The notes below the pieces were generated by a model. The model saw nothing but the letters and a program-made list of their open reading frames with translations. It ran no database searches and had not been told where the DNA came from. Positions 42,773 through 52,024 of a DNA stretch of 64,000 bases are shown here, in pieces. The first letter of the stretch is position 1. The number at the start of each line of letters is the position of its first letter. A program made the position numbers and the translations under genes. Location: positions 4,774,001 through 4,838,000 of the forward strand of contig OZ244956.1 in assembly GCA_965222505.1 (NCBI GenBank), read 5' to 3'. The stretch is from G965222505 sp965222505. GTDB lineage: Bacteria; Bacteroidota; Rhodothermia; Rhodothermales; DATKEJ01.

Positions 42773-45700
42773 CAATCCCGATGAAGGTGGATGTTGTCTG
42801 GCCCCAGCAGACGGGTAATGCCTTGCATCAATTCCGGCGAGGGGTCGATCACAAAACTCCGGCTGCGCAGCCGGATCGGGTTGGGCAATTCCACATCTTG
42901 CACGTCGAAGTAGAGTTTGCAGTTGCCCCGGTTGCGGTCACACAGGGCGTACAGTTCACGCAGGGCGTTAAGCTCCAGAGTGGCCGTGTTGATGGTCAGG
43001 GTGATGGACCGGATGTATTGATCCCGCACCTTTTGCATCGGCATCACGTCTGTTGGCTTGATCTTGAGTTGGCCGCCGCGCTCTTCAACGCGGCCCCGTA
43101 CCATCACCAGTTCATCCACGTTTAATGCGGTCTTGAATTTTTCGTACTGGGTGCTAAAACAAATGACTTCGCCCTGGCCTGTGAAATCTTCCAGTGTGAA
43201 AAAGGCCATAGGCCGTCCGCTTTTGGTGGTGCGGCGGTTGACTTCCGTGATGATACCGCAAAAACTCTGGGGTCGGCTGAGGTCGCAATCGTCCGGGTGG
43301 CCGAAATGGGCCGTGGCAAAGGCGCGGACTTCCGGCGCAAAGGCTTCAAGCGGATGGCCGGAGACGTAAAAGCCCATCAGGTTCTTTTCCTGCTTGAGCC
43401 GCTCGGATTGCGTCCAGGGTTCGACGAACGGCAGGTTGGGTTCCAGGGCACTGCCGTTGGTGCCGGTGGCGCCGAAGAGAGAGTTTTGTCCGGCGGCTTT
43501 ATCGGCCTGGTGCTTCTGGCCGTAGCGGATGGCATCGTCAAGGGCCGCAACGAATTGCGCTCGGTGACCTTCCAGGTCGTCGAAAGCTCCGGCACGTGCG
43601 AGGCTGTCCAGGGCTTTCTTGTTGACCGTCCGAAAGTCAATTTCCCGGGTGAGTTGAAAGAGGGTGTTGAACCCCTTCTGATCCCAAACTTTCACCAGCG
43701 ATTCGATGGCGGCGGTACCGGCCCCTTTGATGGCGGCCAGCCCGAACCGGATGGCCCCATTGTCTACGGTAAAGTAGGCATTGCTTTTTTTGACGGATGG
43801 CGGCAGTATTTCCAGGCCCAGTTTGCGCGCTTCATCCAGGACCACCGCCAGCTTTTTGGTATCACCCATCTCCGAGGTCATCGCGGCGGCCATAAATTCG
43901 GCGGGATAGTGGGCCTTCAGGTAGGCGGTTTGGTAGGCGACCACCGAATAGGCCGCACTGTGGCTTTTGTTAAAGCCGTAGCCTGCGAACTTGGCCATCA
44001 TGTCGAAGACTTCGTTGGCCGTCTTCTCGTCTACCCCTTTCTGGCCGGCTCCTTCCACGAAGATGACCCGATGCTTGTCCATCTCCTTCTGCTTCTTTTT
44101 ACCCATTGCCCGGCGCAGCAAGTCGGCACCGCCGAGGGTATAGCTGCCCATCTCCTGCGCCATCTGCATCACCTGCTCCTGGTAGACCGGAATGCCGTAG
44201 GTGGGCTTGAGGATGGGTTCGAGCATGGGGTGGGGGTACTCGACCTTTTCCCGACCATGTTTCCGGTCGATGTAGTTTGGGATGAGGTCCATCGGGCCGG
44301 GCCGGTAGAGCGCGTTCATCGCGATCAGGTCGTCGATGCTGGTGGGCTTGAGTTTGCGCATCCACTCCCGCATGCCGGAACTTTCAAACTGGAAGAGGGC
44401 CACCGTCTCGCCCCGCTGAAACATCTGGTAGGTCTTCTTGTCGTCCAGCGGGATTTCATCCAGGTCAATCTCGATGCCGTGCTTGGTTTTGATGAGGTCG
44501 AGGGTGTCGTTGAGGATGGTCAGGGTTTTGAGGCCCAGGAAGTCCATCTTCAGCAGGCCAAATTCCTCGATCCACTTGCCATCGTACTGCGTGATCATTA
44601 CATCGTCATTGCCGCCTTTGCCTTTGGCAATGGAGACCGGCACATAATCACTCACCCGGCCGGGTGCTATAATCACCCCCGCTGCGTGGACCCCCGTATG
44701 CCGTGCCGAGCCTTCGAGGACGGTGGCATAGTGCATGAGACGGCGGATCTGCGGGTTGTTGTCCTTGCTCAACGCCCGGAATTCCGGCACTTTTTCACGG
44801 GCCGTTGAGAGGTTTTCCTTTGGTCCCTCGGGGATGAGCTTGGCAATGCGGTCGGCTTCGGGGAGGGGAATGCCGAGGACGCGGGACACATCCCGAATGA
44901 CACTCCGCGCTCCCATCGTCCCGAAGGTGATGATCTGGCAGACGTTGTCCCGTCCGTATTTCTCGACCACATAGTCGATGACCTTGCTCCGGCCCCGGTC
45001 GTCGAAGTCGATGTCGATGTCCGGCATGGATACCCGTTCGGGGTTCAGGAAGCGTTCGAAGAGGAGGTCGTACCGGAGGGGTTCGATGTTGGTGATGCCC
45101 AGGCAGTAGGCCACGGCACTTCCTGCCGCGCTACCTCGTCCGGGGCCGACGCGTACCCCCAGGTGTTGGGCGGCTGTGGTAAAGTCTTGTACGATGAGGA
45201 AGTACCCGGCATACCCCATCGTCTTGATAATCTCCAACTCATAGTTGAGCCGGTGGACCACGTCTTCGGTGAGGGGACGGTATCGGTTCTTTGCCCGTTC
45301 AAAGACGAGGTGCTTGAGGTAGGCGTTCATGTCGTTGCTGAACGCTTCGGGGATGGGGTAGTGCGGCATCAGGAGCTTGCCCATCGGCAGCTCGAAAGTG
45401 CATTTGTCGGCCACCTCGCGGGTGGTATCCAGGGCCTTGTCGCGCAGTTTGGCCGTCAGGTCCGGGAAGGCGGCCTGCATGTCTGTCTTGGACTTCAGGT
45501 AAAACTGGTCGTTTTCAAACCGCATCCGGTTGGGATCGTGCAGGTCCTTGCCGGTTTGCAGGCAGAGCAGCACGTCCTGGGCTTCGGCATCGGCCTGATC
45601 CACGTAGTGTACGTCGTTGGTGGCAATGACTTTGACGTTGAATTCGGTGGCCCATTTGGTCAGGATGGCATTGCACTTGTGCTGGTCCGGGATGCCGTGG

Positions 45701-46218
45701 TCTTGCAGTTCGATGTAGTAGTCTTCCCCGAAGATGTCCAGGTAGATCTTGAACACCTCGCGGGCAGCCTCTTCGTCCTTGCGCAGAATCGTTTGAAGGA
45801 CATGTCCTTGCAGACAGCAGGTGGTGGCAATCAGGCCCTTACTATGGGCGCGGAGGGTCTCGATGTCCAGGCGCGGTTTATAGTAATACCCATCGGTGTA
45901 GGACAGCGAACTGAGCCGGATCAGGTTTCGGTAGCCTTCCGTATTTTTAGCGAGCAAGACCTGATGGTAGCGGGTCCGGTCCTTGCGGTCTTGCATTCCG
46001 CTTGGGGTGATGTAAAACTCACATCCAATGATGGGCTGGACGTTGTGCTTCTTGGCCTTCGTAAAAAACTCCGGTACGCCGAACAGGTTGCCGTGATCGG
46101 TGATGGCAAGTGCCGGAATTTCAAGATCTTCTGCCTTTTTGACAAGCCGTTCAATGCGTGCGGCACCGTCGAGAAGAGAGTATTGGGTATGGCAATGCAG
46201 ATGGCAGAAGTCCGGCAT
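42772..46218 (-). CDS. dnaE: DNA polymerase III alpha subunit
   Basis: Replicative polymerase subunit of about 1148 residues. The PHP domain is intact with metal-binding HLHCHTQYSLLDG, LAITDHGN and IIGCEFYI; the catalytic palm has PDIDIDFDDRGR and GPGRGSAAGSAVAYCLGI; then KSHSAAYSVVAYQTAYLKAHY, helix-hairpin-helix and OB-fold parts (CGIITEVNRRTTKSGRPMAF, FSTQYEKF). The start MPDFCHLHCH (46218) is chosen because the PHP motif begins directly; the open frame extends 23 codons further upstream with no homology. The stop overlaps the next gene. Confidence 0.95.
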   Translation of the reverse strand: MPDFCHLHCHTQYSLLDGAARIERLVKKAEDLEIPALAITDHGNLFGVPEFFTKAKKHNVQPIIGCEFYITPSGMQDRKDRTRYHQVLLAKNTEGYRNLIRLSSLSYTDGYYYKPRLDIETLRAHSKGLIATTCCLQGHVLQTILRKDEEAAREVFKIYLDIFGEDYYIELQDHGIPDQHKCNAILTKWATEFNVKVIATNDVHYVDQADAEAQDVLLCLQTGKDLHDPNRMRFENDQFYLKSKTDMQAAFPDLTAKLRDKALDTTREVADKCTFELPMGKLLMPHYPIPEAFSNDMNAYLKHLVFERAKNRYRPLTEDVVHRLNYELEIIKTMGYAGYFLIVQDFTTAAQHLGVRVGPGRGSAAGSAVAYCLGITNIEPLRYDLLFERFLNPERVSMPDIDIDFDDRGRSKVIDYVVEKYGRDNVCQIITFGTMGARSVIRDVSRVLGIPLPEADRIAKLIPEGPKENLSTAREKVPEFRALSKDNNPQIRRLMHYATVLEGSARHTGVHAAGVIIAPGRVSDYVPVSIAKGKGGNDDVMITQYDGKWIEEFGLLKMDFLGLKTLTILNDTLDLIKTKHGIEIDLDEIPLDDKKTYQMFQRGETVALFQFESSGMREWMRKLKPTSIDDLIAMNALYRPGPMDLIPNYIDRKHGREKVEYPHPMLEPILKPTYGIPVYQEQVMQMAQEMGSYTLGGADLLRRAMGKKKQKEMDKHRVIFVEGAGQKGVDEKTANEVFDMMAKFAGYGFNKSHSAAYSVVAYQTAYLKAHYPAEFMAAAMTSEMGDTKKLAVVLDEARKLGLEILPPSVKKSNAYFTVDNGAIRFGLAAIKGAGTAAIESLVKVWDQKGFNTLFQLTREIDFRTVNKKALDSLARAGAFDDLEGHRAQFVAALDDAIRYGQKHQADKAAGQNSLFGATGTNGSALEPNLPFVEPWTQSERLKQEKNLMGFYVSGHPLEAFAPEVRAFATAHFGHPDDCDLSRPQSFCGIITEVNRRTTKSGRPMAFFTLEDFTGQGEVICFSTQYEKFKTALNVDELVMVRGRVEERGGQLKIKPTDVMPMQKVRDQYIRSITLTINTATLELNALRELYALCDRNRGNCKLYFDVQDVELPNPIRLRSRSFVIDPSPELMQGITRLLGPDNIHLHRD

Positions 46219-46378
46219 AAAAACGATGGGGGTTACAGGGTTCCAAGCGAGCCGGTACAAGAAACAAAAAGCCAAGCCGTGGGGCAAGGGGTGTGGATAA
46301 CTTTAAACGTGCGGGGTGCGGCTTTGGCATGAATGCCGAAATCGGATTCCGTTGGTGCGACGTGCGGGTAGGCCCAAC

Positions 46379-46397
46379 GTTCTATCTCTAATAGAAC
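46379..46397. promoter_or_regulatory. Small inverted repeat in the dnaE/DUF3078 divergent gap
   Basis: GTTCTA (46379-46384) and TAGAAC (46392-46397) around TCTCTAA; could be an operator or half of the heptamer repeat family seen near upp. The surrounding 320-base gap holds no gene. Confidence 0.35.
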
Positions 46398-46537
46398 AAA
46401 CGTCGACTGTTCGAATGAAAAGGATGCAAAGTTAGGGATGAGCCAAACTTTTCGGAGGGTTATTCATTCAATTCCGCGCTTCTCTGCATCCGCTTCTTTT
46501 TCAGATCCCACCGTTCATCAAATATAAAACGAGACTC

Positions 46538-47449
46538 ATGCGTTCCGTGTACCTTATTCTGTTCGCGTTGCTTATTGTTGTTCCTGATCTGGCTCAGGCG
46601 CAAGTACCCTCCCAGGTTTCCGATGCCCTGGCCGGGGCCGATACGCTGGCTCCAGGGTGGTACCGTTCCGCCGTGGCCGGTCTTGGCTTGACGCAAGCCG
46701 CCTATGATAACTGGACCGGCGGGGGCGAAAACACCACGGCATTTAAGGCACAGTTTGATTACGGTGCCATGAAAAAAGGGGCCAAAACCCGGCAGATCCA
46801 CAATGTGCAATTTGCCTTTGGCCAATCCAAAATTGGTGATGTTGACTATCGGAAAGTGGATGATTTGCTTCGCTATTCCCTCGAATTGATCTACGACCGC
46901 GCTGGTGCCCTCAAGCCTATCGTCGTGCTGGATGCCCGGACCCAGATTGCCAACGGGTTCGATTACGGCTCGGATGAAGTTGATGGCATTAAGGTCTCCA
47001 AGTTCCTGGCGCCGGGATACTTCACCGAAACCATCGGCGTGGCCTTTGAACCTGCACCCTGGATGCGGGCACGGGCCGGGATTGCCGGTAAGCAAACCGT
47101 CGTCACCGATGCCGATCTACGGAATCCGGAAGACCCCAGCTTCGCCATCGTCAATGGCTATGGCAACGACCCTGACCAGCGCATCCGTTCTGAAATTGGC
47201 ACTGAAGTGGTCTTCCTCGGAGAGCGGGAATTGGTTCAAAACGTCTTCCTGAAATCCGAACTCGGTGTCTTTAATTCCTTCTCGGATTTTGGTAATCCGG
47301 ACGTGCGTTGGAAAAACCTGTTTACCTTCGCCATTAACCAGTACATGAATGCCACGTTTGAACTGGAACTGTTCCAGGACAAAGACCAATCCGACGATCT
47401 GCAAGTGCGCCAGGTGCTCTCCCTCGGGCTTTCCTATACGCTCTTGTAA
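46538..47449 (+). CDS. DUF3078 protein (probable outer-membrane barrel)
   Basis: A 303-residue exported protein of the DUF3078 family, widespread in Bacteroidota. Signal peptide at residues 1-21 (ending AQA). The conserved start AAYDNWTGGGENTTA is the family's hallmark (NWxxGG). The rest is beta-strand rich with alternating hydrophobic residues and ends YTLL, compatible with an outer-membrane barrel. Function unknown. It is monocistronic: a strong intrinsic terminator follows (47477-47510). Confidence 0.88.
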   Translation: MRSVYLILFALLIVVPDLAQAQVPSQVSDALAGADTLAPGWYRSAVAGLGLTQAAYDNWTGGGENTTAFKAQFDYGAMKKGAKTRQIHNVQFAFGQSKIGDVDYRKVDDLLRYSLELIYDRAGALKPIVVLDARTQIANGFDYGSDEVDGIKVSKFLAPGYFTETIGVAFEPAPWMRARAGIAGKQTVVTDADLRNPEDPSFAIVNGYGNDPDQRIRSEIGTEVVFLGERELVQNVFLKSELGVFNSFSDFGNPDVRWKNLFTFAINQYMNATFELELFQDKDQSDDLQVRQVLSLGLSYTLL

Positions 47450-47476
47450 ACCTATTGCCGGTTCCACAGTGTAAGC

Positions 47477-47510
47477 AACGCCGATGGCCCTCCGACCCAT
47501 CGGCGTTTTT
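47477..47510 (+). terminator. Intrinsic terminator after the DUF3078 gene
   Basis: AACGCCGATGG (47477-47487) and CCATCGGCGTT (47497-47507) form a perfect 11-bp stem with a 9-base loop and a T-run. It sits 20 bases before the next gene. Confidence 0.9.
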
Positions 47511-47530
47511 CTGTTTTATCCCCTTTTTAC

Positions 47531-49744
47531 ATGGCCATCAACCTCCGGGCTACATCCTGGGTGGGTGGGTCCTATGCCGTGCTGTGTGTGCTGCTCTGGA
47601 TGCTCCCCTTGCTCAATCACCTGCACGTGGAATCCTCTGCTGTGCTGGCCGGTGCGGGGTTCTTTCTGGGGGGTGTTGCAGCCCTGAGGCGGTTTGGGGA
47701 AGGGGTGCCGTTGAGAACGGTATGGGTCGAGCAACTGCTGTGGAGCATCGTACCGCTGCTGCTCATGTTATTGCCTCGCCTGTGGCAACCGGCCTGTGCC
47801 CTGGGTCCCGGCCTCCTGTTTTTCTTCCTGTTTGTACCCGTCAGCATCACCCTCGGTGTAGCGCTGGCCTATCTTCTTACGGCCATCTCAAAGGGCAATC
47901 ACAAGGTGCTCTTTATCAGTGCGGGCGGGTTGCTGTTGATTGGCGGGGTATTGTATGACCTCGGGTTGCATCCGCAGTTTTATACCTACAATCATGTTTT
48001 CGGCGGTGTCCTCGGGCCGATTTATGATGAAACCCTGGCTGTCCGGCCCGGCTTGTTTGTGTTTCGGGGGCTTACCGTATTGTGGGCCGGGCTATGCATT
48101 ACAGCCGGATACCGACTCCGAAACCCGGAGGCCAAACGTATATCGGTAGTCGCGCTGGTGCTGTGCCTGTTCATTGGCACGGTGTACCTCTGCTCAAGTC
48201 CCCTGGGCATCAACACCTCGGTCCGGTACCTGCAAACGGAATTCAGCGGACACGTTCAAACGGCGCAGTTTGACCTGTACTATGACACCACGGCGGTTAC
48301 GTCATCTGCCCTTGACGGGTATCTGCTGGATCATGCCTATCGGTATCATCAACTGGCCGAAAGCCTGAATACAACCCCCGCGCAACGGATTCAGAGTTAC
48401 CTCTATCCTGATGCCGAAATGAAAGGCTGGTTAACCGGGGCACGCCAGACGAACGTCGCGCCGGTATGGCTTTCCCAGCCTCAAACGCATGTATTATTAG
48501 ATGCATATTCGTACGTTTTTCCCCATGAACTGGTGCATGCCTTTTCCCGGCCTTTCGGGTTGCCGCTGATCAAGGCCTCCTGGTCGGTGGGGTTGGTGGA
48601 AGGACTGGCCGTTGCCCTGGAGCCGCCTGATGGGTATCCATCGCCCCACGCACAATTGGCAGCAGCCATGTCTTCGGCGGATTCCCTTGGGTATTCCTGG
48701 GCGATGCTGGCAGAGGATGTAGCAAGCCGCCTTTCTCCGCTCGGATTCTGGACGGGACGAGGGGCCGTCTCCTACGCAACGATGGGGTCGTTTGTGCGGT
48801 TTTTGATTGATCGGTACGGGGTAGAACGATTCAAGCGGGCCTATGCCTGGGCCGATTTTGAGGTCGCCTACGATAAACCCGTCGCAGACCTGGCGGGAGA
48901 GTGGACGGCATTTTTACAGACCCAGCCCGTCACACCAACGGCCCTACAATACATCGAAAACCGATTTGCCCGTTTGTCCTTGTTCGAGCAATCGTGTCCA
49001 CACGATACCCCTGCTGGATTGAAAGCTTACCGGGTAGGAGAAGCCGCATTGACTGAAGGGGATTCTGCCCGTGCGTTGGATCATTTCGAAAGGCTTCGGT
49101 CAGTACGCCCCCATTTGGCGCCAGCTACTTTGCGTTGGGCACGACTGGCCTTGGCAGATGGGCAGGCCAACGTTGTAGCGGATACGCTCGCGGCCCAGGT
49201 GGCAGCCGATTCCGTGCGGGCCGGGTTGTTTGGTACCTTGCTCGGGGACGCCTATGTATTGACCGGTGATCCAGAACACGCCCGGGTGGCCTATGCGCAG
49301 GCAGAGGCGCAAATGCCGGTGTATACTCGGCTTCAGCGGGCCATGTTGACACTGCATGCGGCATTGGCCGATGCGCCATCGGTGATGAAGGTTTTGGTCT
49401 CGGGGGGAGAGCCGCTGGAGAAGGCCGGCCGTCTCGAACCCCTCGCCGTGGATGCTCCGCTTGTGCGTTGGATGCAAGCCTTATATTATGCCGAGGCGGA
49501 AGCCTTCGAACCTGCTGTGCGTGCGCTGGAAACCCCGGTGAAGGCAGCCCCCCCTGTTGCCTTGTTGAAGCAACGTCAGATCTGGTTGTCTACCCTCCAT
49601 TACAAAATGCAAAACTACACCCAGGCCCGCATCCACGCCGATTCTGCCCGGACCTTGGCCGAGCAATTGGCCGACACCGATGAGGTGCGCCGCCTTACAG
49701 ATTGGCTCAATAAAATCGAATGGGTTGAGTCTACTGTCAACTAA
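47531..49744 (+). CDS. Multi-spanning membrane protein with gluzincin-type metallopeptidase domain and TPRs
   Basis: A 737-residue protein in three parts. Residues about 1-245: seven or eight transmembrane segments (from SYAVLCVLLWMLPLLNHL to ISVVALVLCLFIGTVYLC). Residues about 260-470: a peptidase MA-like domain with HELVH at about 332-336 and GLVEGLAVAL supplying the third zinc ligand about 20 residues on, then SYATMGSFVRFLIDRYG. Residues about 490-737: several TPR-like helices (AYRVGEAALTEGDSARALDHF and similar). Likely an envelope protease or assembly factor. It is followed nine bases later by a DUF5103 protein gene. I know no close named homologue. Confidence 0.8.
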   Translation: MAINLRATSWVGGSYAVLCVLLWMLPLLNHLHVESSAVLAGAGFFLGGVAALRRFGEGVPLRTVWVEQLLWSIVPLLLMLLPRLWQPACALGPGLLFFFLFVPVSITLGVALAYLLTAISKGNHKVLFISAGGLLLIGGVLYDLGLHPQFYTYNHVFGGVLGPIYDETLAVRPGLFVFRGLTVLWAGLCITAGYRLRNPEAKRISVVALVLCLFIGTVYLCSSPLGINTSVRYLQTEFSGHVQTAQFDLYYDTTAVTSSALDGYLLDHAYRYHQLAESLNTTPAQRIQSYLYPDAEMKGWLTGARQTNVAPVWLSQPQTHVLLDAYSYVFPHELVHAFSRPFGLPLIKASWSVGLVEGLAVALEPPDGYPSPHAQLAAAMSSADSLGYSWAMLAEDVASRLSPLGFWTGRGAVSYATMGSFVRFLIDRYGVERFKRAYAWADFEVAYDKPVADLAGEWTAFLQTQPVTPTALQYIENRFARLSLFEQSCPHDTPAGLKAYRVGEAALTEGDSARALDHFERLRSVRPHLAPATLRWARLALADGQANVVADTLAAQVAADSVRAGLFGTLLGDAYVLTGDPEHARVAYAQAEAQMPVYTRLQRAMLTLHAALADAPSVMKVLVSGGEPLEKAGRLEPLAVDAPLVRWMQALYYAEAEAFEPAVRALETPVKAAPPVALLKQRQIWLSTLHYKMQNYTQARIHADSARTLAEQLADTDEVRRLTDWLNKIEWVESTVN

Positions 49745-49753
49745 CAATAAGAC

Positions 49754-51046
49754 ATGCGTTTATACACGTGGATATTTCTTCTGGTTGGCGTTGCAGTCCT
49801 TGACTCCGGGTGTGCCAATACCGAGGAGGGGAGCCGGCGTACCCAGCCGCGCAGGCAGGGGTTTACGGAGGTCGATATTCAACGGGCATCGCCGCAAGGG
49901 GACATTCGGACGATCCAGTTGTATCGGGAGCAGGATGAGGCGGCCCGGCCTATTGTAGGCATTCAATCCGGCCAGCAACTGACGCTGGAGTTTGATGTGC
50001 TGGCTCCGGGTGGCCGGCCGTTGTCCGTTTATTTCTACCACATGAACCGATACTGGGAGCAGGATTATTTGCAACCGGTCGAGTACCTGACGAGCTTTCA
50101 ATCCGATAACCTGAACGACTATCAGATTTCGTTGGGTACAGAAGTGCCGTATGTGCACTACACCTATCGTTTCCCGAACAACAATATCCAGTTTCGGATG
50201 AGTGGTAATTATATGCTGCGGGTTACTGAGCAAGGAGATGAGCAGGCCATCCTGTTTGAGGAACCTTTTTTGCTCACAGAGCAATCAGCCGAGGTGCAAT
50301 TTGGGGTCCAGTCGGTGCTGGGTGAAGGCACCGGGACCCTGATCGGCCAGCCGGTGTTGCGGTTTCAGCCGCCGACCGACCTCTCGGCCAATGTGTTCGA
50401 CTTTCATGCGTGTTTTGTGCGCAACATGCAGTTCAGCGGGGCGCGATGCCCGGACCAAAGCCGACTGGATGAACCCCCATTCATGCAATTCTATCTGGAG
50501 CGGTACGCTGGATTTGAACCGTTGTCCAACTACCATGTGCTGGACCTGAGCCGCCTCGAAACGGGGTCACAAATCATCCGGGTGGAATACGGCACCTCTC
50601 CCTTTCAGGCCAAACTCACCCGGGATCAGGCCGATCTGGGTTCGCTGCTAGACAACGTCCAGCAGTACGAGCAGCCCGTCGTGACGGCTGCCGTTCAGGC
50701 CCTTGATGATGCCGATACCAGAGGAGAATACGTCGATGTCCAATTCTCCCTCGCGCCACCCGATGAGATTCCGTACGGTGGCGGCGTCCTCTTGACCGGC
50801 AGTTTCAACGGCTGGCGGTTGGACCCGGCCTATCAACTCGCCTGGAACGACACGACCAAACAATATGAGGGAACCGCCCTCATCAAGCAGGGCATCTACG
50901 AATACCAGTACCGGCAAATCGGTGCGCGCCGCCGCTCCCAGGGCGTATTCAACCCGCCAACGCTCTACACCGCCCTGCTCTATTTCTACGACCCGGCCCG
51001 CAATACGGACCGCCTGCTGGCCGTCAGCAGTACCCTCTCTCGATGA
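49754..51046 (+). CDS. DUF5103 family lipoprotein
   Basis: A 430-residue exported protein. Its N-terminus ends in a probable lipobox (LDSGC, Cys20), although an Asp at -3 is atypical. Residues about 40-310 form the DUF5103 body (SPQGDIRTIQLYREQDEAARP, SNYHVLDLSR), and residues about 325-420 contain GGGVLLTGSFNGWRLDPAYQL, an Ig-like fold resembling the N-terminal part of glycogen-binding (CBM48-like) domains. The family is typical for Bacteroidota and of unknown function. Nine bases downstream of the membrane peptidase gene, so the two probably work together. Confidence 0.82.
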   Translation: MRLYTWIFLLVGVAVLDSGCANTEEGSRRTQPRRQGFTEVDIQRASPQGDIRTIQLYREQDEAARPIVGIQSGQQLTLEFDVLAPGGRPLSVYFYHMNRYWEQDYLQPVEYLTSFQSDNLNDYQISLGTEVPYVHYTYRFPNNNIQFRMSGNYMLRVTEQGDEQAILFEEPFLLTEQSAEVQFGVQSVLGEGTGTLIGQPVLRFQPPTDLSANVFDFHACFVRNMQFSGARCPDQSRLDEPPFMQFYLERYAGFEPLSNYHVLDLSRLETGSQIIRVEYGTSPFQAKLTRDQADLGSLLDNVQQYEQPVVTAAVQALDDADTRGEYVDVQFSLAPPDEIPYGGGVLLTGSFNGWRLDPAYQLAWNDTTKQYEGTALIKQGIYEYQYRQIGARRRSQGVFNPPTLYTALLYFYDPARNTDRLLAVSSTLSR

Positions 51047-51120
51047 CAACCGTTCAGCCTTAGTGCTGATGGGGGGCTGAGGTCTGATGGGTGCATCTCT
51101 GGTGGGCATTACATTCCCAA

Positions 51121-52020
51121 CTACGGCCGGATGATGAATACTTCCTGAGCCACCTTGGCATAACTTCCGAATACCCCGATCCCGCCTTCGATGTGTTCGG
51201 TTACGTTTGGTATTTCGCCGGGGGAGAGGGTTGAACCCCCTTGCTGGATGGTGTAGCTGCTGATGAAATCGAACAGGTTGTCGTCGATGGCACTGGCTGT
51301 CAAACGGTTGGGGCCAAAGAAGGACACAGCCAGCCAGGGCAGGCGAATGACGATGGTATCGTCCAGGTTGACATCGTAGTTGGCTTCGTTCAGGATGGGG
51401 GAGGAGCCGGAGGCAAAATCGGCGAGGTCTTCCGGGGCGGGGTCGTCCCCGAGGAAGTCGGCGGCGAAGGGGGTCAGGTTGTCGATGGTGGGGTCCAGCG
51501 CTTCGGTCAAGAAGATGAACCTGTTTTGTTGGTTGGGGAGAAAGCTGCGGGTCACGGTCAGTTCGAGTTGGTCTGTACCCTGGTACAGGATGCTGTCGGC
51601 ATTGGCGTTGACGAGTCTGAAGGTATCCGGCACGACCGTTTGGGCCGTGAGCAGTTCACCATCCAGGGTGTTGACCTCCAGCCGGTATTTGCGCAGGGGT
51701 TGGATAACGGCTTCGGTCGTTGGCCAGTAGACTCCGGGGGAGACGTCGAGTTCGTCAAACGGGTAGGTGGCCTCCGTGCTGCCGTCTTCTGCCAACAGTT
51801 GTACTTCAACTTTGGCATTGCGGACGGCCAGGCGATGGAAGTCATAGGTGGTCTGGATGTCTTCCGTGCGGCTCAACCGGATGGATTGCAGGGGTTCACC
51901 GGAAATCTGGTAGGATTCCACAACCAGTTGTTGCTCGGGGTTCTCGAAATCAATGGTCTCACAGGCCGCCAAAAACAGGACGGCCACGGCAACGGACCAA
52001 AGTGGGAGGCGATTCATCAT
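51121..52020 (-). CDS. DUF4249 lipoprotein, partner of TonB receptor
   Basis: A 299-residue lipoprotein; the lipobox AVLFLAAC gives Cys20. The mature start ETIDFENPEQQLVVESYQISG is the typical DUF4249 opening, followed by Ig-like beta-rich parts. DUF4249 proteins are encoded next to TonB-dependent receptors in Bacteroidota and are thought to be surface-exposed accessory lipoproteins. Here it follows the receptor gene by four bases. Substrate unknown. Ends VFIIRP. Confidence 0.88.
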   Translation of the reverse strand: MMNRLPLWSVAVAVLFLAACETIDFENPEQQLVVESYQISGEPLQSIRLSRTEDIQTTYDFHRLAVRNAKVEVQLLAEDGSTEATYPFDELDVSPGVYWPTTEAVIQPLRKYRLEVNTLDGELLTAQTVVPDTFRLVNANADSILYQGTDQLELTVTRSFLPNQQNRFIFLTEALDPTIDNLTPFAADFLGDDPAPEDLADFASGSSPILNEANYDVNLDDTIVIRLPWLAVSFFGPNRLTASAIDDNLFDFISSYTIQQGGSTLSPGEIPNVTEHIEGGIGVFGSYAKVAQEVFIIRP

Positions 52021-52024
52021 GGGT

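Noticed and set aside
43297..44808. Open frame of 503 codons on the plus strand
   Set aside because: It lies wholly antisense to dnaE, which has all conserved polymerase motifs. Composition and lack of any motif mark it as a shadow frame.
45163..46332. Open frame of 389 codons on the plus strand
   Set aside because: Antisense to the PHP and N-terminal part of dnaE; no recognisable protein pattern.
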